Shown one piece after another: positions 52,494-63,384 of a stretch of 64,000 nucleotides of DNA. Position numbers and translations under genes: made by a program. The stretch spans positions 41,649,973 to 41,713,972 of the forward strand of contig JAKGHH010000007.1 of the NCBI GenBank assembly GCA_022828595.1, read 5' to 3'. The DNA comes from Nelumbo lutea (lineage: Eukaryota; Streptophyta; Magnoliopsida; Proteales; Nelumbonaceae). Under the pieces are notes generated by a model that was not told the origin of the DNA, did not search any database, and worked only from the letters and a program-made list of their open reading frames with translations. Each line of letters begins with the position of its first letter. Position 1 is the first letter of the stretch.

Positions 52494-54327
52494 TTATGAT
52501 ACTTTGTTTCAACATAATATATTGTTTTGTCCCCATCTATTTGAACTTCAGTTAGGCCAACAATTGCATTGGAGTTGATCGAATTGCATAGTCATGTGTG
52601 GATCAACTTCAACACAGCCATACATTCATATCCCACACAAGTTTTTGGTAGATGGATTAGAACAGAACCTGAGGAAAAGGGCTTTTGGTTAAAAGCCGGT
52701 TAGAACAGAACCTGAAAATACAAAAGCCGGTTAGTTTGAGTCATTGAGCAGGAAAAGGGTTTCTGGTTAAAAACAAAACGCAAATTCGATTCATTATATA
52801 ATAAGAAATCGAGCATTATAGGCAGACTGACTTCTTGCTTGCATTCTTTTTCTTTTCAATTAGGAAAGATGAGGTTGCATAATGTGTCCAATATTTGGTG
52901 TTGGTTGAAGCTTACTAAACTCCTTTCACTTTGATGTGTAAAGCTTAAGAGGGTGGTCCACATCTAGCTCACAGGCTGATATGATTTGCTTGTGCATCAT
53001 ACAGATATTGTGGGCACCCATAATTCATCAGAATCACTTGGTTTATCTACAATATGTCTTGATAGACTTTTGCAGAACAGATAATCATGACCAAGTTAAC
53101 AACTAAGTATACTGATTCACAAAGTTTTAGCTTAAGCAATTGGTTTTTACCTCTTTACACATCCTTGGATCTCCTATCACGGTCTTTACACATCCTTTGA
53201 CCAGCCACCTATCAAGTCCATGGTGATTACATATGGTATAAAGTTTTACTGAATATATATCTATATAAATGTAGTATGTATGGTATTATATCTATACTAT
53301 ATTTTAAAGTGATTAGGCCCCGCGTTAGCAGCCCTCTCCTCCCATTCCTTAGCTCTTCCCTCCTTAAACCTCTCTCCTTTCTCCCTTACCCATTCCTAAC
53401 CCTTCCATGTAGCCACCTAGCAGCCCTCTCTTCTACACTAGAGTTCCTCGTGGCAACCCCCTCCTAAAATTTCTCCTAAACTATCTCTCCCATGGAAAAT
53501 TCTTTCTGAAAAACCTCTTAATCTATATTGCCACGTGACAGGCCTATCTCTCTCTCTCTCTCTCATGTTACCAATTGGCTCAACCCCTTCCTAAAATTTC
53601 TCCAAAACAATCTCTCCCATATAAAATTCCACTTAAAACACCTCTTAATCTATATTATAAACCATCTAAAAACCAAAAATGTGGTTACATTAATTAATTA
53701 GATTAATTTGAGTAGTCAAATTAATTTATGAAATGTTTTTTATATTTTGAATAACTATTGAATATTATTTAGTAAATATCAACACCTAAACTATAATTTT
53801 CCACAATTTTAATCAATTGAAAATTTTAATTACTAAGAATTACTTGCTGAAAATTACTGATTTTGGTAATTTAATTTCAGAATTTTTTGAAAATTAATTA
53901 TTGAAATCAATAATTACTAAAAAATTAATAATTAATTAAAATATTAGTAAATATAAATTTAATAATTAAAAATGATCAGTAACTTTTAGCAATAAGTAGT
54001 TATTGATATTTTCAGTATTTTTGGTCAATTTATTAATATTTAATGATATTATCAAATAATAATTAAAATTTTCAGTAATGTTTTAGTGGAAAACTAATTT
54101 CAATAAATATAAATTATTTTTTTATATTTTTTAAAATTTGGATACTTACTGTAATTTTTTAGCATTAATTAGTGATTTTGTTAATTTACTAAAAGTTAAG
54201 TTATAAATAATTAGAAAATTTTAATAATTTCCATAAGTATTGGATACTACATTTATAATTACTATAATTAATGGAGCTATATTTATGGGTTTGGGGGTGT
54301 TATGGGTTTAGGGGATGATCCCTAGGA
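52494..54327. other. No gene; AT-rich and pyrimidine-rich repeats
   Basis: Between 53440 and 53660 a segment of about 75 bp is present twice about 115 bp apart (CCTAAAATTTCTCC ... CCTCTTAATCTATATT). A (TC)n run lies at 53549-53565. From 53690 to 54290 the sequence is nearly pure A+T with many TTAATTA words. TCTATACTATATTTTAAAG near 53291 resembles a Helitron 5' end, but no matching 3' end was found. Confidence 0.5.
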
Positions 54328-54560
54328 TAGGAATGGCAATGGGTGGGTTCGGGGCGGGGATCATACTCCCCATTCCAACCTCAAGTTTTAAGTTAATCTG
54401 GACCTCGGCAGAGAAGGCTCAGACCTGAATCTCTGAAATTTTTAATTTAAAATTTATTTTTAGTTACTCCCATCCCCACTTTGTCCCCGCTAAGGCAATC
54501 TCCATCCATCCCTGCATGATCGGTGAAGTAAAATAGGGATAGAGAAAATTGCCATCCCTA
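54328..54560. mobile_element. MITE (e): short hAT-like candidate
   Basis: 233 bp with termini TAGGAATGGCAATGGGTG and, inverted, TAGGGATGGCAATTTTCT. The internal GGGGCGGGGATC and GATCGGTG words fit the same build as the other MITEs. The 8-bp flanks (CCCTAGGA, CCCATGAA) agree at only five positions, so the call rests mainly on the termini. Confidence 0.6.
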
Positions 54561-54568
54561 CCCATGAA

Positions 54569-55293
54569 TTATATTGCTCTATAGAACAATAAATTTTAAG
54601 TCTAATTCCGTATATAGTACAAGAATATTTTAATATGCATAGAATTTTTAAATATGTTTTTGTATAATTCTGAACTGACACATTTACTAAGCCTCTATCT
54701 GCTTGCCTTAATTTCTTTTCTCTAAGCTTTAAGTACTTTCAGTTGGCTTGGGGAGGCGTGTTCACACGTAGAGAGTAGAAGCTCCAAGACTTATATTGGC
54801 TCACGCACATTCACCCCTGTTATCCTTTTATCATGTTTATCAATTATCACATTATCAGATTGTGACCCATATCATTCAGAGAGTTGTAACCATACATGAC
54901 AATGTAACTACATCATCTATATATCTCTGTTCGGATGAACCCATTACCGAACTCCCTCAATTCTCTAGTCTCTTGATATTTGTGTTAACTCTAAATATTG
55001 TGTAGACTCTCCCAATATTTTACTTGTTGGTCTCGTATTCCCAGTTTCTTATCCTCTAGAGTCTAGATCAAGAAAAACTCACTGCTTTCAAGCTAAAAAT
55101 AATTCAGGAAATCTCAATTCTTTCTTCATATATCAAATGCCACAGAAAGATATTTCTATTTACAGTGACGTTTGTACTTCAGAAATGGAGGAAAGCTAAT
55201 ATGGGCTACATGCTTATATGGTCTACTTCACTTTGATTATCATGTACTTGCTATTGAAAATTTAATTTGCAAGGCTCAAACTTGATCTCGGAT
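54569..55293. other. 3' flank of the receptor-like gene, no other gene
   Basis: Downstream of the minus-strand gene that ends at 55294. AT-rich, with no recognisable element. Probable 3' UTR sequence would lie in the last few hundred bases before 55294. Confidence 0.5.
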
Positions 55294-57308
55294 TCATCTT
55301 GATTGGAGGACTCGTTTGTGCCACTCACCTCTTTCTTTGTGTGATCTCTTATGATTGGGTGATTCAAATGCCAAGGAAGACGCATAGAGTCTATTGATGG
55401 TATTGAAGATCTGATCCAAGCTTGGTTGGCGATTTGTCAACAGATCGGTGCACGTTAATGCTATGCCTATTATTTGCCCAGCTTGCTCAGATGCACCACC
55501 TCCTGCCTTCTTCACTCTACCATCGATCACGTTCTCAACGTTCCCAGGGTAGTTCATCCTCATCCACTCGATAAAACCAGTCTCACTCTTCTCAGAATCT
55601 TCTTGGGGCCGCCTGTTTGCTACCATCTCCATTAGAAGTATTCCAAGTCTGTAAATCTCTGAAAAACAAAGAAGCAACTTCAAGAGACTAGATTAGCTGC
55701 GTAATATGAGATTATTTAATGTAGGCAAACGAACGCCGCAACCCATTTTTGTGAATTCAAAACAATTAGAATAGAAATTAAAAACCAAGAAAGAAGAATA
55801 GTAGTAAGCGGAGTTGTATTAATGTTAAAACACACTTCTCCTTATTTGAATGCAGATTTTCATTTGCAGCTTTGCACTGCTGCAAATGCAAGTTCTAACG
55901 TAGGATACAAATTTTGGTTTGAGAAATAAAGGCTCCCAGAAGCCAAAGTGTATGCGTAAGCAAACAACGGAAAAGTAAATTACTGGGTGCAAAACTTACA
56001 CCACAGGCTTTGCCAAAGAACTGCATTATTTAAAATCGAAATTAGCTTAGTGGAAACACGGATTAGCTTACTCTTTGAAGTACTATTTTGTTCTCCAAAC
56101 TTAAACCTTGAAATCAACGGCTCTCTGTCGTGGGATAACATCACACTGCTTGCCCTAAGGTCATAACCAACTTCAGGCCATTGCTCCTGCAGATAATACA
56201 TCCCTTCCATAAGTCCCATTAGAACTTTCAGCCTGTGCTTCCATGGTGGGTAGCCTGATAACCATGACTCAATATTCCTGCCATCCGTCCATTCCGTTAC
56301 AATGGCCCTCAGTCCCCTATTATCACACCAGCCTAACACTCGAACCAAATTCTTGTGGGACAATTGAACAAGAATTTGGCATTCTTGGACAAATTTTCTG
56401 CGGATTTGATTTGCAATTTCTTCATTGTATATCTCAATTCGAACTTCTGTTCGATCTTTCAGAATCCCTTTGTAAATCTCAACTCCCCTACTCTTTCCCA
56501 CCAATTTTTTCTCTGAAAATCCAGCTGTTGCTGCATTTAGCATTGTTGGTGTAAAATTGTGCCGATGTTTGAGAACCGATGGTAAGATATCTTGTCGTCG
56601 GTAGCATAGCCACCCCAAAAATCCCACCATCAGAACAACAAAGATTGGAAACCCAATAAGCAAAATTACCGCTTTGATCTTGAATTTCCTGTGATCTGGT
56701 AGAAGACCTGAATGAACAAAACTCGAGGAATTAAACCGTTCAAAGAATGGGCTGTCCGAGATTTTACTTTCAGAGAAGTGATTGTAGGAGAGATTGAGGA
56801 GTGTAAGGTTGGTCAGAGGAGAGAAACTTTGTATAGGGACATCACCAAAGAGGTCATTATGGCTCAGATCAAGAGAATGGATCTGGGAACAGTAGAGGAT
56901 CTCAGAAGGAAAAGCCCCTGTGAGGGAATTGTTTGAGAGATCAATGCTGAGAATCGTTAAGGGGCAGTACCTCCAGAAGAAGGTGAAGGATAAGTAAAGT
57001 GGTGCAATTTTTGGGCGGTTTCTGAGATCGATCTTTGTAAATAAAACATCACAATTTAGGTTCTTGGATTCATTGCAGAGGTGGTCTGCAACTATGGTGG
57101 ATTTGAAGATGTTAGGAAGGTCAGTGGAAGAGTAGTTGCAGTATCTAAGAGATGGATTCATCAGACAATTGTTTGCTACTGTGGAGTGGAAGTCTAGAGT
57201 CGGCTGTAGGTTGTTAAGATCCTCCACGACTGAGGCAGAAAGTATTGGCCAAAAGGAGACTGAGATTTGATAGCAGACTAGAAGAACAGCTGCAGATATG
57301 GAAGCCAT
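55294..57308 (-). CDS. LRR receptor-like protein with inactive kinase domain
   Basis: Two exons, 57308-56072 and 55658-55294, joined by a 413-bp GT-AG intron (donor A/GTAAGC, acceptor TTTTTCAG/AGATTT), give 533 residues. ATG 57308 is chosen over an in-frame ATG 45 codons upstream because it begins a signal peptide (MASISAAVLLVCYQISVSFW). Order: Cys-containing N-terminal cap (48-87), two to three LRRs (about 116-180, DLSNNSLTGAFPSEI, LDLSHNDLFGDVP), TM helix (about 212-235), basic stop-transfer (CYRRQ), kinase-like domain (about 262-515). The kinase lacks key residues: the glycine loop is VGKSRGVEIYKG, the VAVK Lys is Glu292, HRD is GYD (381-383), and DFG is replaced by RFKFG. It is therefore probably a pseudokinase, signalling through partners at the plasma membrane. 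Layout recalls inactive LRR receptors such as BIR proteins, but orthology is unproven. Confidence 0.85.
55659..56071 (-). other. Intron of the LRR receptor-like gene
   Basis: 413 bp, inserted within the kinase-like domain between the activation-loop equivalent and the IYRLGILLMEM helix. Without splicing the first exon would read on to a stop at about 55980, 30 residues later, losing the C-lobe. Confidence 0.85.
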
Positions 57309-57843
57309 TGTAGAAGTTGCAGATAAGAGAGAGGTGGGAAAATAAAAGAAGTCAATTTCCCAAAAGCGAAAGAATGATTTGGAAAATGGATATCCAAAAT
57401 GGGCTAGAAATTCGCAAATCCAAGTGTCATGTTTATTTTTCACCGTCTGATTGTGAGAATTCCCCTTGTTGATCTATATGGTGGGACCCATGAGATGGTG
57501 AGGATGACAACCGATAACTGCAACGTGCAACCATATTCATTTGCATGTTTGTAAGCCATCCTTTTTGTTTCATATTTCATGGGGTTGGTGGACTAGTGGG
57601 TTTACCGGAAAGTCAGAAACATGAACACGTACGATTCTAATTTGCAGAATCTCTCCCGTCTAATATATACCGGAAACATAGGAATTCAAATACCTTGCCC
57701 TGTATTTCATAGGAATAGATATCCTAATCCCATAGCCATAAAAAAAATCCCAACCCCACCCGGTTCCTTGGGAAACATTAATAATATATATAACAAGATT
57801 GGTCCACGTCAGCATATCTCTCCTTGCTCCATTACCCCCACTC
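57309..57843. other. Upstream region of the receptor-like gene
   Basis: Probable 5' UTR and promoter of the minus-strand gene. I see no certain TATA box at a fitting distance. No other gene. Confidence 0.5.
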
Positions 57844-58313
57844 TACGGGTGTAAATGATATTCGAAAATTCGATTTTGAATTCGATATTCAACATAATCG
57901 AATCGAATTCGGATAATTCAAATATATAATCGGTCAAATCCAGATATCCTATTCTTACCGAATAGTTAATCAGATTCGAATTCAGATATGACCTGATTCG
58001 ATTCGATAAATATCCGAATTTTGACCAATTATTTAATTCTTATATATAATATATAAAATATTTTATATAATTTATATATTTATATACTTTATATCAATAA
58101 AATATTTATTTTTATATTTATTAATTATCTAAAATAATTAATTAAACAAATTCAAATCGATCGAATATTCGAATATTTAATCGGATTCGCATTCGGATAT
58201 TAATTTTCAATATCGGTTAGATATCGAATCAAATTCGGATATCGGATTTTCTAATCAGATTCAAATTTGGATATTGCCTGATCCGGTTCGAATTCGATCC
58301 ATTTACACCCCTA
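57844..58313. mobile_element. MITE (d): hAT-like, CGAATTCGGATAT words
   Basis: 470 bp with termini TACGGGTGTAAATGATATTC and, inverted, TAGGGGTGTAAATGGATCGA. The 8-bp flanks CCCCACTC and CCCCACCC differ by one base. The body is built from TTCGAATTCGGATATT-type self-complementary words around an almost pure A+T centre (58040-58140). It lies about 540 bp upstream of the receptor-like gene, so it could affect its promoter. Confidence 0.85.
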
Positions 58314-58511
58314 CCCCACCCTACATTCTCCTTGACTCTCTCTCCTCTCCCCTTTCCACCACTCCTAAATTGTCCAGTCATCACCCCTCTCTCTTTCCAT
58401 CCCTATGCTTTCCAATTCCAAATACCTAAAAATACTCATAAAATCTCTCTCTCCCTCTCATTCTCTCATCCATCTTACCCTACTTCTGATATTCCTAAGA
58501 TAACTCTCCTA

Positions 58512-59336
58512 AAATATCCTCCTCTTTTTTTTTTAAGGCAAGAATCATATTTCATTCAAACTAAGAAACTTGTATGAATAAAAGGAAGTAATCACAGTAC
58601 CAAGCAAAAAAGTGCTGATACAAATCCTTAGAAAGGACAAAATATAGACAGTGGATAAAGGAGAACAAAAAATGAACTTTTGCAACTGACATAAGGTGAG
58701 GCAGAATCACCAACAAAAGAAACAATTGAGGGCATCTCCAACAATCAAAAGTGAGGGATAAAGACAGTAGTGACTCACACCAAGAAACTGGAGCTACTCG
58801 GAACTGTACCCGCCAGAGTTGTAACTGTCAGAACTGTAATTGCCGGAATTGTAACCGCCAAATCTGTAATCATCTGAAGTTGTAACCGCCCGTGAAATAC
58901 ACTCTAGAAACAGACACTAGCGGTGAAAGCCAAAGAAGCGATGAAGGCCTCTTGTATCAAAATCCCTGAATAAAAGAACAAAAGGAAAAAACAAAAGATA
59001 AAGGAGAAGAATGAGTGAGAGGAAAGAATGAGAAGTGGAACAAGAAAAACAAGGAGAGAGAGGAATGAGGGAAATGGAGAAGAGGAGAAGAACGAAGAAG
59101 AAAGGGGGAGAGGGAAAAGAAAAGAAATGGGATAGGAGTAACTCCCCGAGGGGAGTCATTCCAAAAATGGCCAAAGACGGAAGAAGGACAACGGAGGGTG
59201 AATGAAGAGAACTAACCAAAAAACCCTGAGACGAAGACTCTCTCATAGCAGAGAGAGAGAGAAAGAGAGAGAAACTATGAAAACTCATAGAGAGAAATTC
59301 TGGAAACCCATAGAGAGATAAATATCCTCCTCTTTT
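58512..59336 (-). mobile_element. Poly(A)-tailed retroposon with 17-bp TSD
   Basis: A perfect 17-bp direct repeat AAATATCCTCCTCTTTT brackets the insertion (58512-58528 and 59320-59336). The insert starts with a T-run on the plus strand, so it is a minus-strand element with a 3' poly(A) tail, preceded by AATGAAATATGATTCTTGCC. The 5' end (right) is pyrimidine-rich after CTCTATGGGTTTCC. About 790 bp. No RT or endonuclease motif is visible, so it is a LINE-derived deletion product, a long SINE-like element or a processed transcript. Confidence 0.8.
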
Positions 59337-60997
59337 ATGCCACATTCATTGATTAACTACAAATTCGATTTTACTTTCTCATTTGGTTTGCTCTCTTTAA
59401 TCTCTCTAGGCTTTTTTATCCCACTTCCTAATTTCTCTCGATCACATTCTATAATGGGCTTATCCCAAATTCTTAGGAAGACTCATCCCAACACGTTTTC
59501 CATAGTTATTCACCCACTTCCCAATTTCTCTCCATCACACTTGTGTATTTCACCAAAGTCCCATTATAATGAATCGGAAGTTATAGTTAAGGTTGAAATG
59601 TTTCAATTTCTGTCGTTGCAGTTAAAAAAAGGCAAAGGTGAAGTTTGTTGAGGAGAGGAGATGACTGACTATAAGGACGAACTAAGACAAATGGTTTATA
59701 CCTTGAAAAGGTAAGATTCTTCTGAGACCCATTAATTTCCTTTTAGCATTAATTTTAGTACTTTTAATTTTTATTTCTATAGGGAGTAAGGGATTAAGTT
59801 TTCATTGGCTAAGCTTGAAAAAGCTGAGTAAATACATGCATCTTTCTTTGGTTTATACATACATTTATTTTTCCCCTTGTCCTGAACTTTTGTAATTTAC
59901 CCTGATTTTTTAAATTTTTTATTTGTAAACTGTTTTTGCTCGGGTGTTGTTTGGTAGAAAGGCATCAAACGGGAGAGAGAGAGAAGCCAATTGGTATATA
60001 TATATATGGACGTTTCATCTTTTTTCATGCGTATCAGACCCGTATGGGGTGTACTGGGGGCATATCGGTAGTGTATCGACGAAAAAGATATGGCCAAAAA
60101 ATAAAAATAAAAAAATTAAAGGGAGAAAGCAAGGTTTTTTCCCCGAAATAAGCCTTCTTTCACCCCAAATGACTCTAAAACTCCAAACTTCATTCCTAGA
60201 GTGCCAAATTTGCAAAAGTTTGCAAGAAACAAGTGTGAATCGTTAATTTTTTTAAAGATTATTCAAATTTGGAAAAAAAATGACAAAATTAGGTAATTTT
60301 TTTCAATTTTTATAATATGTTGTGATTTCTTTTTTTCTTGAATGTTTAAGATCATGAAGATATTTGGGGAAATATAAATTAACAAAAAATTTGTAAATGT
60401 AATTTTTCTCTGCCTATAAAGACTAAATATGTTTTAGATCTATGGATTTATCTATCATATCTAAAGAGCAATTGAAATTTCTTCTATAATAACTATTTTT
60501 TGAATATATTATATAGTGTTTATTTATTTTTTATAACTTTTGGAAATGAATAATAAATAATAACTATTAATTATATTTTCACATAGAATTTGTGCCAATG
60601 CATGTTTTATGGTTGGATAGGAGAGTTGGGTTTTTCCCATCCCATAAAACATTAAAACTTAAGAATTATAATTTATAAATTATCTTTAGGCATAGGAATT
60701 TTAATAAGGTTATAATTAACTACAAAATATTTCTTCATAAAACCATTAAAATATATTAAATTAACATATATACACCTCATTTAGGTCTTATATTTAGTGT
60801 TGTTGATGTATTTTTATGATTTATTAAAGTATTTATAGTGTTTCCAAGTGTATCTATGTGTATCTTACTTTTTCTCCAATACGCATGTGTATCCAAGGCA
60901 TGTCTCGATACGTCTCTCAAAATTGCCTTTTCGATACACTTGGTCTTTCTGATACTTTGAACCTTGCTCCTTGATGAGGGTGGATTTGGCCCTCCAA
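59337..60997. other. No gene seen; AT-rich
   Basis: Contains (GA)n near 59973-59984 and (TA)n near 59996-60007, and a degenerate segment around 60840-60960 with repeated GTGTATC/GATAC words that may be a decayed MITE. Open frames here are short and overlapping on both strands with no motif. Confidence 0.5.
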
Positions 60998-61090
60998 TGA
61001 TATTGTGACACATGGCACTTCGGAACAACTAGGTGGCACCCAGAAACCACTTAGGCAACAACTTACCTTAGCCAAGTTGATGGTGTCCCA

Positions 61091-61254
61091 CCTGGTGGCC
61101 TGGCCCAGGCGTCGAACTGGTGGCTTGGCCCAGGCGCGACCTGGCGGCCTGGCATAGACGCCAACCTGGCGGCCTAGCCCAGGCGCCGACCTGGCGGCCT
61201 AGCCCAAGCGCAACCTAGCAGCCTGGCACAGGTGTCGACCTGGCAACCTGCGAG
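61091..61254. repeat. Minisatellite in element E 5' LTR
   Basis: Six complete and one partial copy of an approximately 25-bp unit of the type ACCTGGCGGCCTGGCCCAGG followed by CGCCG. The right LTR has one more unit. Confidence 0.9.
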
Positions 61255-61441
61255 ATGTGCTCGCCGACAAATTCGGCATGCATATCCTAACACTCCCACG
61301 ATCCTTGAAAGTTGGCCCACGTGCTAAACGATCCGGAGGGTGGTCAATGTGCATGGCGGTTGCCTCCGGGAATCTTGGACCACTTAAGTGACTTCTCGAA
61401 AATCTCAGATATGGTGCGTGAAGCCCACGCCAAACCATGCC

Positions 61442-61448
61442 TATATAA
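61442..61448 (+). promoter_or_regulatory. TATA box of element E LTR
   Basis: TATATAA within CATGCCTATATAAAGGCACC, retained in the right LTR near 63128. Position within the LTR fits a retrotransposon promoter. Confidence 0.6.
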
Positions 61449-61918
61449 AGGCACCAGCCCCAATGACATGAGGGGGGCAAGTAAGCATATTCTAGCTCTC
61501 ATACTTTGTGATTTTTAGCTCACAGTCTACTATGAGAATACTGACTTAAGCATCGGAGCAACCTCGCCAGGTTAGCCACCCCGGGTCTTCTGACATTGAT
61601 TCCTTGCATGTCTCTAAAGAACTACGAAGCTCAACAATCAATCCAGCTCAGCACTCTGGTCAACTCGTCACCTAACCTGCATACTCGGCCTAATCAGCTC
61701 ATCACCTAACCTGCCTAGTTTGGCACCTAACCTGCCCAGCTCGGCCCAGTTAACTCAACACCTAATCTGCCCCCAGCTCAACCTGATCAGCTCGACATCC
61801 AGGTCCTTATCCAGCTAAAGTTTACTTCGGCCTCTGAGTCATCGGCCAATTGGAAGCAAACCAAATGATGAGGTATTTAGCACAAAAAATTGATACATCA
61901 CCAAAAATTGATTAATCA

Positions 61919-62707
61919 ATTGGCTCCGTCTGTGGAAATCGCTACAAAAAGCTAAGTTCTCATCCTCCGAAAGGCTAAGTCCTCTTCTTCCAAAAAGCTA
62001 AGTTCTCACCTTTTAGAAACTAAAAGCTCCCACTTTCTAGTTTCCATTTTTTATGAACTCAAAAACTATGCAGGAAGTAGATGACCAACAGACTAAGCAG
62101 ATCTACCAACTTTATTTCAACTCGGATAAAGCCTCATCAGTCCTCTTCGTGAGGTACCCTCTACAAAGATGAGCTCTTTGTGGCTTCCACAGGAGTAGGC
62201 GGCCAACAGACTGCATGGACGCCCTTGCTGGTTGAGCCTTCCAAGGCTCCTGTGCGAGCTAGTGACCTAAAGTCAGTAGTGCTGCCCTTGTAGATCGAGC
62301 TCCTAGTAGCTTCTTGTAGGAGTGGGTAACCAACGTCACTAACGAGGCTAATGCAACGCAGTCGTAGCTCTAAGGTGTCGAGCTGATAAAGGACCTCGGC
62401 ACCACATAAAACCCAGTCGCCTCTTCGGTATGGGCAAAATCAAAGATCAAGGAGAGTGGACTACGAGTCTCTCCCAGAGCTTAAGGGCTAAAGTGTCGAA
62501 CTAGCAAAGACTTTGGCACCACATAAGACTCAGTCACCTCTTCGGGATGGGCAAAATCAAGGGTAAGGAGAGTGGGCTGCGAGTCACTCCTAGAGCCTAA
62601 GGAATTGAATCGACGCTTACGAGCTCATCGAATTAGTCATTTTAGGCCAAAAGAAGCAATCTACTCCCTTCGTCGAGTTACTTTCAGCTCGAGAGTGGGG
62701 ACTCCAA
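61919..62707 (+). other. Element E internal region (non-coding)
   Basis: PBS-type text at 61921-61935, then short repeated words (AAAGCTAAGTTCTC, three times between 61950 and 62010). A unit of about 118 bp (GGTGTCGAGCT... CACCACATAA ... GGAGAGTGG) is tandemly duplicated at about 62372-62489 and 62490-62602. No domain can be found in any frame. Confidence 0.8.
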
Positions 62708-63384
62708 TGATATTGTCGCACATGGCACCTCGGAACAACTAGGTGACATCCGGAACAACTTAGGCAACAACTTTCCTTAGCTAAGTTGATGGTGTCTCAC
62801 CTGGCGGCCTGGCCCAAGCGCCGACCTGGCGGCCTTGCACAAGCGCCGACCTGGCATCCTGGCCCAGGTGCCGAACTAGCGGCCTAGCCCAAGCGCGACC
62901 TGCGGCCTAGCACAGGCGCGACCTGGTGGCCTGGCACAAGCACCAACCTAGCGGCCTAGCACAGGCGCCGACCTGGCAACCTGTGAGACGTGCTCGCCAA
63001 CAAATTCGGCATGCATATCCTAACACTCCCACGATCCTTGGAAGTTGGCCCACGTTCCAAACGATCCGAAGGGTGGTCAACGTGCATGGCGGTTGCCTCC
63101 AGGAATCTCGGACCACCAAACCATGCCTATATAAAGGCACCAACCCTAATGACATGAGGGGGGCAAGTAAGCATATTCTAGCTCTCATACTTTGTGATTT
63201 TTAGCTCGCAGTCTACTATGAGAGTACTAACTTAAGCATCAGAGCGACCTCGCCAGGTTAGCTACCCTGGATCCTCTGACATTGATTCCTTGTAGGTCTC
63301 TAAAGAACTACGAAGCTCAACAATCAATCCAGCTCACCACTAGGCAGCTCGACCCTCTGGTCATCTCGGCACCTAATAGGCAAC
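62708..63384 (+). repeat. Element E 3' LTR, truncated
   Basis: Matches the 5' LTR but has seven complete minisatellite units (62800-62997). It lacks about 52 bp just before the TATA region (CTCGGACCACC joins directly to AAACCATGCC), and stops at CGGCACCTAATAGGCAAC where a reverse Copia-B-type LTR begins. Confidence 0.85.

Larger units (their letters stand above)
60998..61918 (+). repeat. Element E 5' LTR
   Basis: About 921 bp, ending GATTAATCA two bases before the PBS. It carries a GC-rich minisatellite (61091-61254), TATATAA at 61442-61448 with CATGCCTATATAAAGGCACC context, and a block of GCTCGGC/CACCTAACCTGCC words near the end. Confidence 0.85.
60998..63384 (+). mobile_element. Element E: non-coding gypsy-type retroelement, 3'-truncated
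   Basis: Two direct repeats beginning TGATATTGT (60998 and 62708) are separated by a 789-bp internal region. The internal region opens with TGGCTCCGTCTGTGG, the usual PBS-adjacent text of plant Ty3/gypsy elements, and closes with GAGAGTGGGGACTCC, a polypurine tract. No gag or pol is encoded, so it depended on another element (TRIM/LARD type). The right LTR is cut at 63384 by a Copia-B-type LTR. Confidence 0.85.

Noticed and set aside
56243..56936. Plus-strand open frames antisense to the receptor-like gene
   Set aside because: Shadows of the conserved minus-strand exon; no independent coding signal.
58917..59345. 142-residue Ser/Phe/Leu-rich minus-strand open frame
   Set aside because: Corresponds to the pyrimidine-rich 5' half of the retroposon; low complexity and ends in the TSD.
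61091..63188. GC-rich tandem repeats considered as a CRISPR-like array or repeat protein
   Set aside because: Units are contiguous without spacers and lie in the LTRs of a retroelement; the genome is a plant's.
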